The notes under the pieces are model-generated. The model saw nothing but the letters and a program-made list of their open reading frames with translations, was not told the DNA's origin and searched no databases. The translations under genes and the position numbers were made by a program. 64,000 nt of DNA from Rhyzopertha dominica (taxonomy: Eukaryota > Arthropoda > Insecta > Coleoptera > Bostrichidae), in the NCBI GenBank assembly GCA_025024175.1, contig QCXZ01000001.1:17050001-17114000 (forward strand), written 5' to 3'. Each line of letters opens with the position of its first letter. Positions within the stretch are counted from its first letter, which is position 1. This document shows, in pieces, positions 46,778 through 57,901 of the stretch.

Positions 46778-46830
46778 CAATTAGATAGCTTGGAAACAAC
46801 CAATCAGCTTGTTTCCAAGCTACCTAATTG
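46778..46830. repeat. 22 bp stem-loop
   Basis: CAATTAGATAGCTTGGAAAC followed by AA, a nine-base loop CCAATCAGC, then the inverse with a single mismatch (TTGTTTCCAAGCTACCTAATTG). The length is close to a small-RNA duplex, but the flanks do not extend the stem as a microRNA precursor would need. Confidence 0.85.
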
Positions 46831-48929
46831 AACTTTACTTGACCAGTGGGAAATAAAGACGTCTTAATCGCATCTCTTGTAAGAGTTTTAGCCTGGTTAG
46901 TTACCTAGCTTTGTCATCTCATATAGTTTTTCATTAATAGATGAAATCGCTGTTTAAATTTTAACTTGCATCATTAGTTTTTATGTTTTGAGTAAACCAC
47001 TTCTGTACTACGCTGACTGCACTAAATGTGAAGTGACTAGCTGTACAAAAGTGAATCGGTCCTTATGTAGTTTGTAGCGGTGTAGGCAGTAAAGCATAAA
47101 AATATATTTGGATTTTCAAAATATCTGTTTATTTTACTTATACGTTAAAATTACATCTTCTTCAAATGTTTCAATTTTATTCCATCTCACGATGGTGATG
47201 ACTCAATTTTTCTAGCGCAGACCTGTCTTTGTCTTCGTTAATCTGCATGTTTTTAGCAAACAAAAGAGGACGCTTAATTCTGGTGTTACTGGTTTCATTA
47301 CATACAACTTTTGGTATTTTTTGGCATATAAATTATATTCGACGAGATAAATGAATCTTGTTACGATACAAGTTACATTACACGGTTTCTTTGTATTGCT
47401 CGAGAATTTAAACAGACTCGCGCCTTACTTTGTCCAAATCTTTTTCTTTTAATGTAAAAAGCATTATAACATTATTTGCATCAGAAAATAGCTTATACAG
47501 ATTTTGAATAACTGGTGGATATAGTAATGTAAAGAGAAGATGTCGAAGTCTTGGCAAAACAAAATAATCTATTTATCATTAACTTAATGTTTAGATACTT
47601 TAGATTGGTGATATCACTAATTATTATTATCATATTACAATTTTTTGTTAGTTATCAACGCTTTGTAATGTAACGCAAGTTAAATTTTACTCAATTAATA
47701 TGTCATTTTTGCTACCACTGCGGACCATCAGAATTGCTAAGTTATTGCCACTAGCGAGTGAATTAACTTACATGCCTGATCGTGAACAACGAAGATGGAA
47801 GTATAAGTAATTTAGTGCTAGCTCCATCATACTATCACCTAACCTTTTCAAAACAATTGTTTAACTACAAGAAATATATCTATATACAATATTTCATAGC
47901 CATTAAGTTACAAAAGTACATAACCACATCAAAGCCGTAGTTCTTGCAAATGGTATTGATTTATATCACCATCCCTCATGCTGAAACAGCTAAGTATTCA
48001 CAATAATCAAAACTGATTATAAGATACAGGATGCAGCAAGGATAACTCAAGTGGGGAGTTTCAGAACCAGCAAACCCGGACTTCGCAATGAGTGCATTGT
48101 GTGCAGCTATTTGAAGCGTTTGCTGCAACCAATATCAGAATTATTCGTATTCTCTTCCAGACACGTTTTTAGATCTGTCAAACGCAGACCCTCGAACCTT
48201 TTGTCGAGGTGTCTCGTCGTTCAGCCATTGTGGGCGTCATCGCCCGTTTTCATTATGTAAGTTGGCGTTGGAAAAGCTTCCGAAATAATGCATCGCGCCG
48301 TAATGGACTTTTCTGCATTCAGCCGGCGCTCGATGGAAACAAATTTCAAGTCTCCGTCCTCGCAGATTCGGGTGATTCATTTTTGATAATTCAATAAGGA
48401 TAACAAACAGAGTGAATCAGAACGCCATTCAGGGCTTTACCTTCGTCATTGTGTCGAGAAAGGACGGGACTGCGGTTAAAACATAACCGTCGAAAAGCGT
48501 ATTGAAAAGTTGGCGCCAACAATCAACCCTTTGACACCGACATCAACGTACCATTCATGCACAATTTAATTGATTAAAAAAGGATTACGAAACTCATAAA
48601 AATAATTAATCATTAACCCTTAACAAAAATGTTGGAAGATTTCGTCCGACAATGCAGTCTAATGACTCGTATAGACCACAATGATATTGTAGAATGTAAA
48701 CTAACGATCCATTTCATGGCATTAAATACTACACGCAGAGGCGTACTCAGGACCGTAGTGCTGCCAGGGTGAGAGCTTTTTATCGTGCCTCGCCATTGCA
48801 AAGAATAATTTCAAAGTATAAACTTGATCTTCTGCATAATAACTAAGGCATATGTACTTATTAACTTAAAACTACAAGTCGTTCACTACAAGTAAATCCC
48901 ACTTTTATACTTTTTATACACTTTTATAT
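46831..48929. other. Gene-poor stretch with a GC-richer island at about 48040-48380
   Basis: No gene recognised. The island has mixed-codon-looking sequence (GTCGTTCAGCCATTGTGGGC, GCATCGCGCCGTAATGG) and includes a CCATTGT Sox-type word at 48222, so it may be regulatory. Open frames there do not match a family I know. Confidence 0.3.
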
Positions 48930-49870
48930 TAGTCAGACAAACGTTTATAAAACAATTTTTATAAAACAACGGCACTCCTGTAAACATTATCACAACCTTT
49001 CCAGAATGCTTAGAGACGCAAAAAAGCGCATCTTTGCAAAACATTTTAGCCTTATCAGCATTGTGTAGTGGCTTTAGTAGGTGTTGTAGTACAGTTTTAT
49101 AATAGTTACTGAGGTGTTATAAAAATTGCTATAGTATTAGTTATAAAATAGTTTTATAGCAGTTTATTATCAAACAGTGTTATAGATGTTGCCGTATTAC
49201 TTATTATGCAACAATTCTGTTGCATTCATTAAAGTGTGCAACCTATTCCTTTTCTGTAAAATAAAGCATGTCTGCAGATTGAAATATATACCGTACCAGA
49301 TGCTATAAAATATGCGTAGTATTATGATTTTGATTATTGATGATTATCCTCTACCAAACAAATATTCTGTCAAACATATACAAAATTTTTAAGCGCTTCA
49401 AAAGTGTTTCAACAATATAAAATAAATACTTGAAAAATATGAACAATTTTTTTAATCTTTTGTAATCTTAAACAAATCTAGGGTATATATAAACCCCAAT
49501 TTGTAATCAAATTCCCTCCTAAACACAACTTCTGTACATTACGTTTTGGTAAAAAAATTATGTTTAGTTTGCTTTACACAATGGTGACCATACATGTGAT
49601 TAAAATCGGGACAATAATATGGCTTCCCTTTTATATAACGAATTTATCATAGAAGAATTATCTATACAACAAAATTGTTTTTTTACATAGTCGAATCAAA
49701 CCTTAACAAAATAGTTTTGTAGATGTTCACAAGATGATAATTCAATGATAAGCAGCACACTTTAAAACTCTTTATAAAATAGTGTGCCCCCACTGGGAAA
49801 ACTGTTCTATAAAAAGTTTTGCAAACGTTTATAAAAAGAGTATGTAAGGATCCTTGACACTGTTTCATAA
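48930..49870. repeat. Region with iterated TTTATAAAA words, probable decayed element
   Basis: GTTTATAAAAC, TTTTTATAAAAC, GTTATAAAA, CTTTATAAAATAG, CTATAAAAAG and GTTTATAAAAAG recur at both ends of this block (48955-49165 and 49760-49835), partly as inverted copies. The layout resembles the subterminal arrays of the hAT at 16892-18038, but termini and duplication were not found. Confidence 0.35.
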
Positions 49871-50307
49871 ACAACAATACAGTAAATACGCTTTATTATT
49901 TGCTTGTTGGGAATGATACACTTGTAGATGCTTTTTTATAAGCAATTCTTCGAAATATGAATTAAAGTTTGTTACTTTTCATATTTCGATATTATATTAC
50001 TTACTCGGTAATTTGCCATAATTTGAAAAAGTAACAATAAATATTAAACTCCATAAAACGGATTTCCAACTAATTATGACGTATTTTTTAAGTATTTACA
50101 AAACTGACTGCATTACATAGCAAAAATTAAACGCGATAGAACTATGAAGAAACAGCGATTAATCCTAATTCAGAGTTATTCGAGCTAGCTATTAAATCAT
50201 TAAGTTCTGCAGTGTATAATATCTCATAAAATCGGCAACAACAGGTTCAGTTTATTTACAGTTGATTCTGGGCTGTTAACTGCAGTAATGTCGATTCCTT
50301 TTTAGCT

Positions 50308-50342
50308 GACGTTTCGCTTATTGGCGTTGCGAGCATCTTCAG
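50308..50342 (-). ncRNA. Hammerhead-like core
   Basis: On the minus strand: CTGAAGA, then TGCTCGCAACGCCAATAAGC, in which GCT pairs with AGC, then GAAACGTC. CTGANGA...GAAA is the invariant hammerhead core, and the ACGTC after GAAA is what dimeric Penelope-type hammerheads use as stem III and cleavage triplet. Stem II is short here (three pairs, possibly more with bulges), so activity is doubtful. It lies within AT-rich non-coding DNA. Confidence 0.4.
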
Positions 50343-50869
50343 TGCTGAATTCAAGAACAGTTCGTGTTTACTCGCGAACAACTACGTCCTTGACCATGAA
50401 TTCAGCTCTGGATATGCTCACTACACAAGACGACGAATCCTCAGGACCACAACAAACCAACCCGTAATTTTCGACATCTTTGGTATACACATGTATGCAC
50501 AACCAGACGAAATGCGGGTTAATACAGAAGCTACAATTAAACCAGAAACTGTTTTGACTAGAGCAAAACTATTTACTAAATTTATTTTTATTTGGTATTG
50601 TGTAAATTAGGTGAATAATATTTAAAGGTTTATTTGACAGTTATGTTGCTTACACAAGCTAATGACTATATTTTCAAATTCGATTGATTCTGAATAGAAC
50701 TGATAATAAGGCAGGAATATGAAGAACAGGTAAATGGTATGTTAAACAAATACTATATACATCCATAAATACAATTANTGTAATTAATAAGGGGGTAAGT
50801 GAAGCTAGTAAGAAAATTGAGAAAACNCATGNAGGTTTTGGTTTAAAGGCTTCCGTGGTTATTATCGAC

Positions 50870-51045
50870 GACATGTTGTTTTCCGGGCTGGTTCCCACGT
50901 TGGTTATTTGTCCTTGACGTTTCGACGCTCATGTCGGTGTCTTCCTCAGAGTTTCAGAGCTACTTCTGAGGAAGACACCGACATGAGTGTCGAAACGTCA
51001 AGGTCAAATAACCAAAGTGGAAACCAGCCCGGAAAACAACATGTC
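50870..51045. repeat. Palindrome with hammerhead-like cores on both strands
   Basis: Arms 50870-50950 and about 50964-51045 are reverse complements of about 80 bp with few mismatches. On the plus strand, 50966-50999 reads CTGAGGA, A, then stem GACAC-CGACATGA-GTGTC, then GAAACGTC: a complete CTGANGA/stem II/GAAA core. The left arm carries the same core on the minus strand (50949-50914) with one change in stem II. Two cores facing each other within one palindrome suggest inverted terminal parts of a Penelope-like retroelement. Confidence 0.6.
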
Positions 51046-51360
51046 AACACATAAAGGTATACGTACCCTAGCGGAATAAGCAGAAGTAAAACTGCAAATT
51101 ACAATAAAAAAGCTTCAAAAACTCCACGCAAAATGAACTGCGTTGCTGGGAGTATATAATTTATATATTAAGTCATAAGAAAATTGAGTTAATTTCATGT
51201 ATGTGTAAAAGCAACATATTTGCCAATCTCTTGTTTCATATACATAGCATGTAACAGATAGAATAATTTTTAAGACGAAAAATTAATATCGCTGTATGGG
51301 CAGTGAACACCTCTGTTGCTGGTACATACTACAGAATGTCGAGTGATATTGTTTTAGTAT
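51046..51360. other. Spacer between palindrome and LINE tail
   Basis: Nothing recognised. Confidence 0.35.
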
Positions 51361-51361
51361 T

Positions 51362-51419
<58 letters not shown>

Positions 51420-51460
51420 GTAATAATAATAACAATAATAATAACAACAATAATAATAAT
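51361..51460 (+). repeat. (AAT)n microsatellite, tail of the LINE
   Basis: A long near-perfect (AAT)n run with a few substitutions at its right end. On the minus strand it is the (TTA)n tail of the adjacent LINE. Length polymorphism is likely. Confidence 0.95.
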
Positions 51461-51490
51461 TTATATAAATAAATAAATTATAAATGGAAA

Positions 51491-51886
51491 TTAATAAACA
51501 ATATTGCTAGCATGTTCATACATTTTACAGATGTGCTGAACAGAATCGACATTTAAGTCACAACTATCCGAAATTAAATTAAACTGATTACATATTACAT
51601 CAGCTGGTGATCTAGTAAAAGCATTTGTTCTTGCACCATTGCAATAAAACAGTGTTCTCAGTCTAGAATTTCCATGAGGAACCAAAAAATTAAGTTTAGC
51701 TAACAACCATGCTACACAAACTCTACGGTCATTCAGTGTACAATACTTAAACCTGCTCAACAAAAAAACATGCCAATAACCTTGCTCTGTATAAACTCCG
51801 TCAATACAATATTCCAAAAACTTCAAAAATTTGCGCTGTTCAGACTGATCTAAATATGATATATGCGATGATATATTGGGAACCAT
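51491..51886 (-). pseudogene. LINE ORF2 C-terminal region
   Basis: A 131-codon minus-strand frame following the RT relic. It contains LRTLFYCNGARTNAFTRSPA and CNQFNLISDSCDLNVDS, the position and style of a LINE ORF2 tail, and it is followed directly by the A/T-rich 3' UTR and (TTA)n tail. There is no separate function. Confidence 0.6.
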
Positions 51887-52180
51887 ACTAAAGAAGCGTA
51901 CTCAAGCCTAGATCTCACCAGGGTACAATACAAAATATTTAATGTCCTTGAGTTAGTAAAATTACCTGAATTTCTGTAAATGAAACCATACGTTTTATAT
52001 GCTTTTTTTGATAGAGTCTAATATCTGATCCGTAAATATAAACTTTTGGTCAAATGTTACACCTAAGTCTTTATCGCTGTTAAAGGTATACCATCTACAC
52101 TATAAAGAAAAGCTATTACATTTTGTTTTCTTGTATAAGAAGCCGCACTACATTTTTCAATATTTAAACCCAGCCGATTT

Positions 52181-52920
52181 CTACCCCACCACCTTGTTAA
52201 CTGCATCAATGTCTTCTCTAAGCTGTATACTGTCTTCGATAGTCATAATTTTACTATACAATTTTAAGTCGTCCGCAAACAATAGTTTATTACAGCGAAT
52301 GACATTTGCAAGATTGCTTATAAAAAGAGCAAACAACAGCGGAACCAAATTTGAACCTTGTGGGACTTCAGATGATGCCACAAAGAGCGTAGATAAAAAT
52401 TTACGATAGGGAACGCACAACGAGTATCACTCGAATATGACGCAAATAACACTAAGAGGTTAGCAGAAAAACCAAAGCACTTCAACCTTTGTAGAAGTAA
52501 AGAATGGTCCACTATATCAAACGGTTTGCGAAAATCCGTATAAATAACATCTACTTGGCACTTCTCTTCGATAGCATCGTACAAATATTGCGAAAAGCAA
52601 GCCAAATTTGTAATTGTAGAACGCTTTGATACAAATCCATGTTGAAATTCGGAGAAAGCAGAGCGTGCACCACTATAAATTAATATATCGATAGTACTGA
52701 TACCAAAATTTTTGCAAAGTTGCACAGCAATGCTCCTGAACGATATTTTCCACAATATTATTTCTATCCTTTTTGAAAATGGGACTAATCGCTGCTCTTT
52801 TCAAAATGTCAGAAAAAGTAGAAGTCTGAAGTATTCTATTTTATATGCAATAAAGCGGAATAGCAAATACACTAGCGCAATCTTTTAATAAAAAACTAGG
52901 GATTCCGTCTACCACCTTTC
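52181..52920 (-). pseudogene. Reverse transcriptase domain of the LINE
   Basis: Two overlapping minus-strand frames (52755-52318 and 52420-52181) together span RT blocks from the fingers to the palm. They cover GFVSKRSTITNLACFSQYLY, DVIYTDFRKPFDIVDHSLLL (family consensus DFxKAFD), then SSEVPQGSN-LVPLLFALFIS and FADD. They are joined only by changing frame near 52400. This RT type uses target-primed reverse transcription. It is of a different family from the LINE fragments at 6.3 and 12.8 kb, judging by the C-terminus. Confidence 0.85.
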
Positions 52921-53390
52921 TAAAACAATCCTAGGATTTCTTCAGAGCAGTATTTTAAGAACACAGAAGAAATTTTGAGGAATATGCGACAAGAGTCTGA
53001 AAGGGTACTGCTAGGAAAGGTACCGAAGTAGCAGTACAAGCCAAAAATCAAATAAGCTGCAGTTTGATAAGCTGCTAGAACTAGACGAAGTATCTGGTAT
53101 TTCAAGTACTGTTAGAAATGCTGCGATGGCCTTCGGGGCTACTAGAGTAGTACGCTTTAATTCAGATATTATCCCGATTATGCATTCCTAACAGGGGGTT
53201 CAGACGTAGCTCAAAATAACCAAAAAACATTTTTAAGTTTTTATCAAGCACATCCACAGTTCGTCTAAAGACAATGTTGAAGAACAGCCTATAACGCCAC
53301 GAGTAAATAAACCTTGGACATGAGATATACCTAAGAAGGAAGATAACCAAAGCTAAACTACACTTGGCTATACCCTCTGGTTAGTATAGC

Positions 53391-54409
53391 AAAGGTTGTA
53401 TAACCTACTTAGACTAATGCTGCGGAAGCAAAGCAAGAAAAATGTAAGGTTCACCTCTCCTGGCTCATTTTATATCAGGCAGACGGTCCCATTTGACATT
53501 TTCTTTTGTCTATTTCAGCAAACCGTCTATTAATAAAAATAGTGAAGTATTAAACTATTACGAACAGACAACTATGTGCGATTAATCTGTTATATCCTTA
53601 TTTTAACAAATAACTGCGGTCATGAAACAAATCACTAGTAAGTAGTTTTAAAAAAGTGTAGTCTAGCTCTTCTCACTTTACCCTATTATATATTTTCTGC
53701 ACATGATTGACAAAAAGGTTAGTGCGCTGAAGTCTTTATTAATTGGAGTATCTAATCTGGCAACTTTATTACCTATTTATGTACTGATTATCAACCAATA
53801 ATTTGTGCATGATAGTGCTATCATTTGATTACGTTTGAAAACTCCAGTTAATGTAATGTTTTTCTAAAGGTTAAAATATCCGTTCTTGCTTGCTTCGGTT
53901 AGTAAACCTTGATTCCAATTCAGATATATACCTAACTCAAGTCGGCCTACGGGATATTGCGCAACCTAAAGAACCTTCTATATACATTATTTTTTCATTT
54001 CTTTAATTAAAAGTATAATATAGTGAGAAAGATCATAGAATATATACGTCAAGATTAACGCAACGGCCTATTGATCTGTTTCTTCCTTTAAGATCCTATT
54101 TTCCTTATAATTAATCTAACTGCATAAATTTTGTCTATCAAACATAATATAATGATCATACTAAATAAAATATCATATATAGGTGTACCGCAATTTACCA
54201 TTGTGTATATCCCTTAGTTGCAAGTCATTCTATGCCAAACTACGTCGACGTTCCATAAGATTTAAGATCGTGAGACCGTTTTTTAGAGTACGATGGAGGA
54301 TGAGTAGTGAAAGGATAATGAAAAGTGTCACCGCCTCAAAATGTCGGAACAGTAATTTATCTTATTAGCTTTCATTACTTATACTGAACACACAAAGCAT
54401 ATTCTTGTG
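53391..54409. other. Gene-poor stretch
   Basis: No gene recognised. Confidence 0.35.
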
Positions 54410-54641
54410 CTCAGTATGTCTTACATATACCAACAGAGAAGCGAGGTTTCTGAAAACTCATCACGCTAACGAAATGGTTGCAGAGTTATGCCTCCAAGAA
54501 CCAAGATTAATCGTTTGCATTCAAATCAAATCGACTGAAAAGATAATGCCGGAAGATTGGAATTGTATGAATGGTCGAACATTGCGCGTAGGCGTTTTGC
54601 AAAACTTTGCAGGAGAAAAGACACCCTTAAATTGCTATAGA
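54410..54641 (+). CDS. Weak candidate coding exon
   Basis: The frame ending at an AG/GTAATT donor-like site (about 54641) contains MPEDWNCMNGRTLRVGVLQN. GRTLRVGV followed by an aromatic/Asn stretch is the style of the first ligand-binding strand in ionotropic-receptor and glutamate-receptor proteins, where W-x-x-L-x-G-x-x-L-R-V-x-V is common. The rest of the frame has no match I know, and no further receptor exon (pore, M3) was found within the window. It may be a single exon of a longer gene, a pseudogene exon or chance. Confidence 0.22.
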
Positions 54642-54649
54642 AGGTAATT

Positions 54650-55822
54650 GTCAATATCTGTAAGTGTGAAACTAAAATTAAACGCCTAACACAACTAAAT
54701 AAATGAAATATAACTGCATCGAAAACATGATGTCTCTATCTTACCAGTGTTAAAAGAAACATGCAAAAAACTAAAGTATATAAAACATTTTATAACCGTT
54801 CGTCGGCGACGACTAAAAAATCCACATTCAGTTGAAAGTGCTGGAACTATAAATTCATCAATAGAATTGTATAGTTATTTCTGATTAATATACCTTTACT
54901 GCCGGATTAAACAGCTAATCATATACAACTCACAGTCTTAAATGCATAAATGCGCTTTTGGAAGGACTGGAATTAAAAGTAAAGTAGAAGTTCAAAAAAA
55001 TAGTATTTTTTTGTTATTTTGGTTGCCAATTAATAAAGATAAATACACTCGCCATCGTAGTAATAGGAAAACTCTGTAATGCTTGTCTCGTTTGAATAAA
55101 TTTTGGCACGCATGTTTGTGTATCGATGCACTGGTTTTTATCTTTTGTGTCCATGTTTTATCACTTAATAAGATATGTGGAAATTACACCTTGAGGCTGA
55201 CGGAAATTGCAAATTCTAAAATATTCTCATACCGTTTTAAAACCGATATGATATAAATCACCTATATTATAAAAAAATGCTTTCTAAAAGACAGCCACAG
55301 CCCTTTGAAGCGCAGCCCATCAATTGCACCATTTTCCGAATATCTTCAAAACCCTCTCACTTACAGGGATCAAAATTTCAACTTTTTCTGTCAATACAAG
55401 TTTACAATTACGATCACAAGCGTGATCACGTGAATACGCTGAAAAAAATTTCAAACCGAAGGCGTCCTCATTGATCAACACTTGTTGCCCTTCATCGAAT
55501 ACTAAGAGAAACAAGTTCACTAGTTCCATCAAGAAAGATAAATGAAGTTGGATCGACTGACGAATGAAGTGGATATTCTGCTGGCAACCGAAGAACATGC
55601 TGAAATCATTGTTTGTACAAATAGTCTGGGGTAGATATCGTACATAAGGAAAGTCTGTACCGTACCCGTTCCATTTTCAAAAAACTCATGTGATGTTGAA
55701 CGTGATTTTGTTGCTCACGTACAATTTTTACATTGGTTGGGAAATAAAAAGAAATTAATATCTAAATTTTTTTACATTATTTTTAGAGGTGAAGCTATTC
55801 TAAAAATGAGGATTTCTAACTT
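54650..55822. other. Gene-poor stretch with an 18-mer shared with 59.4 kb
   Basis: No gene recognised. ATTACACCTTGAGGCTGA at 55183-55200 occurs again at 59420-59437. Confidence 0.35.
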
Positions 55823-56210
55823 GTTTATACACACATTTGTATGGAAATAAACTAAATCCAAGCAGAAAAACAGGTTTTAATCACTACTATTATTACAAAC
55901 CACTATTTAGAACATTAGGCTGCACTCACTAGCACTTAAAGGACTTCGAAACACTTGGTTCGCTTTGTTCGCTCGGTTCTCGCTTGCTTAACTCTTTTCT
56001 AATCAGACTCTTTTGCGCTGTTTTCGTCGTGAGGTGTGTATGCCCTTCGAACACTTCCGAAGCATCGTGGACATCCGATCGATTAAATATATTCGAAGGT
56101 CGTCACATTACCTTAGAAAACCACGCGTTCATCGTGCACTAGTCGGTTTGGTTGCCTAATCCCCGGGCGCTCCGTATTTATAATATACGAGTAAGTAATA
56201 ATTGTCAACA
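55822..56210 (-). promoter_or_regulatory. Possible solo LTR or TATA promoter island
   Basis: On the minus strand, TATAAATACGG at 56182-56175 is followed by GC-richer DNA (GAGCGCCCGGGG) and about 250 bases rich in AAGCGAGAACCGAGCGAAC-type words typical of transcribed leaders. The block can be bounded by TGTT...AACA, like LTR ends, but flanking bases do not form a duplication. A solo LTR and a cellular promoter are both possible. Confidence 0.3.
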
Positions 56211-56813
56211 CATCATTTAGATACCAGTCCTTTAATCATTAGGCAGCTTTATGATTCATGCATGATATATACCATAACATTTCAACATAAATGATCGTCA
56301 TTTTCAAGATAACGCTTATGAAGACCACTGGATTGGTAGACCTGCAAGGTCCCATGACCTAATCTGTAATCTTTAATTTATACCGTTCTAATACAAACTC
56401 GAAATCACCTTTGGACAGAATTCAACAAGCTTGTGATGAATTGGGAAATAATAGGGCCATTTAAGGCTTAGAGACAGAAGATCATCACGTGTAACATCTT
56501 TTGTAGATTTAGTTTTAGCTCTGCACTGTTATACGTATCTTTGTTCTAAATAACTTATTTTGCATATTGAACATAATTTTGCTTTATTACTTAAATACAT
56601 CCTCTAAAATAATGGTTTTTTTCTGTTTATAAGTAAAATAAATGAATACTTAATTGTATTATGGTGTAATATAATTGGGTATTTGCAATGTATTTATATT
56701 TTATTAAATTCCATATTAATAGGTAGCATCTAATCCACAAAACAGCTGTGACAGCTTATAAATTCGAAAAAATAGATCGTAAGGTGTATTTTTAATATTA
56801 AAAATGTTAATAT
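56211..56813. other. Spacer
   Basis: AT-rich, nothing recognised. Confidence 0.35.
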
Positions 56814-57003
56814 TTAAAGGGACCGCCAAAACGCGAACATATTGGCCGTGACGTCAAGTGTCTTGTAAATGGTAATTGTTTACATCTGGGGTCAACGCGT
56901 CACGCGTCAGCCTCAACCCGTCTATTTATTAGTTTGTTGTTTGCGTTCATTTTGTGACAAGCGAATTAAAATACGCCAAGAAAAAGTGAAATACTTATAA
57001 GTT

Positions 57004-57099
57004 ATGACTTCTGAAGGCATATTCGTTGTTATGGAATTTGTGTACAGCGACGAGCGGTTCAACGCGGCGGAGATGAGGAACTTAAAAGCAACAGCATAA
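57004..57099 (+). pseudogene. SWIM/YqaJ-family first-exon relic, second copy
   Basis: A 31-codon frame, MTSEGIF then VVMEFVYSDERFNAAEMRN, followed by LKATA and a stop. It aligns with the 3220-3351 relic (MSSECFV..., VTEFIKSDPRFNAAEIKGVKAAV), with about 13 residues missing after the start. The AAE-x-R/K-G-x-K helix is the conserved part. The downstream GYVQ/PEHK and zinc-finger exons found at 3.4 kb are absent here. In intact family members a splice donor would follow this exon. Confidence 0.6.
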
Positions 57100-57495
57100 G
57101 TGAACTTTTTATCAAATAAACGTAGCATTGATAATTTGATCACAGTGGGTTGTTGGAAACGTACTATTTGTAAACATAAAAATGTAAGAATCAAAAATGT
57201 ACCCTAAACTTGACATTTATTTTAGAGGTCAGAATAAATATAAATTGCCACTTATTTTCGGGGCTATTGCGGCTCGTTTCCGGTCTGGTCAACAGTCGAT
57301 TATATGGGGAACAACGTCGTTCTTTATTATAACATTTCCCTCTATCAATATAATATTATATATCAATATAATTTTTCATATCCTCTTCAAGCTATAGCAA
57401 TATGGAAACTGAATGGTAAACACTTATAACCCCAAAAAGAATAATATAACTTACAGTAAGAATTAAGATGATCTTCACAACAAAAAAAACAAACT

Positions 57496-57648
57496 TTACG
57501 ATTTCGACATAACACGTCTAACGGCCTTAAACAACTTTTTCCTACGTTGATAATCTCGAGGAACGGTTACAAAAATTTTGTTAGCGGTACTGACTGATGT
57601 ACTTTTACAGCCAGGTACAAAACAGCACTTGTTTTGTTTTCCATACAT
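57496..57648 (-). pseudogene. THAP-domain first exon
   Basis: From the ATG at 57648 the minus strand reads MYGKQNKCCFVPGCKS, then NKIFVTVPRDYQRRKKLFKA. This is the start of a THAP zinc finger: C-x4-C, the FP/VP-x-D motif and RR-x-x-W-like helix. The distal C-x2-H half is missing. After KAVRR the frame runs into a stop within six codons, and a GT suitable as a donor lies there, so the rest may be in another exon or deleted. In the family this module binds the transposon ends. The longer open frame upstream (to 57789) is probably leader and terminal-repeat sequence. Confidence 0.72.
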
Positions 57649-57901
57649 AATAGATGCTTGTAAAACCACACAAATCACTTTTTGGTGCGAACTCTTACAC
57701 CGTGCTTTCAATAAACACAACACACAAGCTTTTCCAATACAAGAATACACCATTAAATAGCACGCTCCTCGGTAATGTTTACGTGACACTTGACGTCACG
57801 AGTTGAATAACCTTGGATAGAAGCGTTTTGGCGGTGACTCCTAAGATTCGAATTTCAGACCTGAAATTCTCTACCAACAAATAGTTTTTTGTTTTTTTAA
57901 C

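Larger units (their letters stand above)
51361..53390 (-). mobile_element. Degenerate non-LTR retrotransposon (LINE)
   Basis: A minus-strand LINE runs from upstream reverse-transcriptase sequence near 53390 to a (TTA)n tail at 51361-51460. Frames must be switched several times. Readable blocks in order are VVDGIPSFLLKDCASVFA, ISPIFKK, then FQHGFVSKRSTITNLACFSQ, VDVIYTDFRKPFDIVDH, SSEVPQGSN, LLFADDLKLYSK and a C-terminal tail. The catalytic FADD is intact, but stops and frameshifts kill the ORF. Sequence 5' of about 53350 (endonuclease) is absent or unreadable. Confidence 0.85.
56814..57846. mobile_element. Kolobok-like DNA transposon with THAP and SWIM/YqaJ exons
   Basis: The left end reads TTAAAGGGACCGCCAAAACGC: a TTAA target followed by AGGGA, matching the TTAAAGGRR signature I recall for Kolobok/T2 elements. 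The right end holds the exact inverse of ACCGCCAAAACGC (57823-57835), and TTAG on the minus strand in place of TTAA. A second inverted block, GTGACGTCAAGTGTC, sits at 56848-56862 and 57785-57799. Inside are a THAP-domain start on the minus strand, the DNA-binding module of Kolobok and P transposases, and a SWIM/YqaJ-type N-terminus on the plus strand. No catalytic core is readable. Confidence 0.72.
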
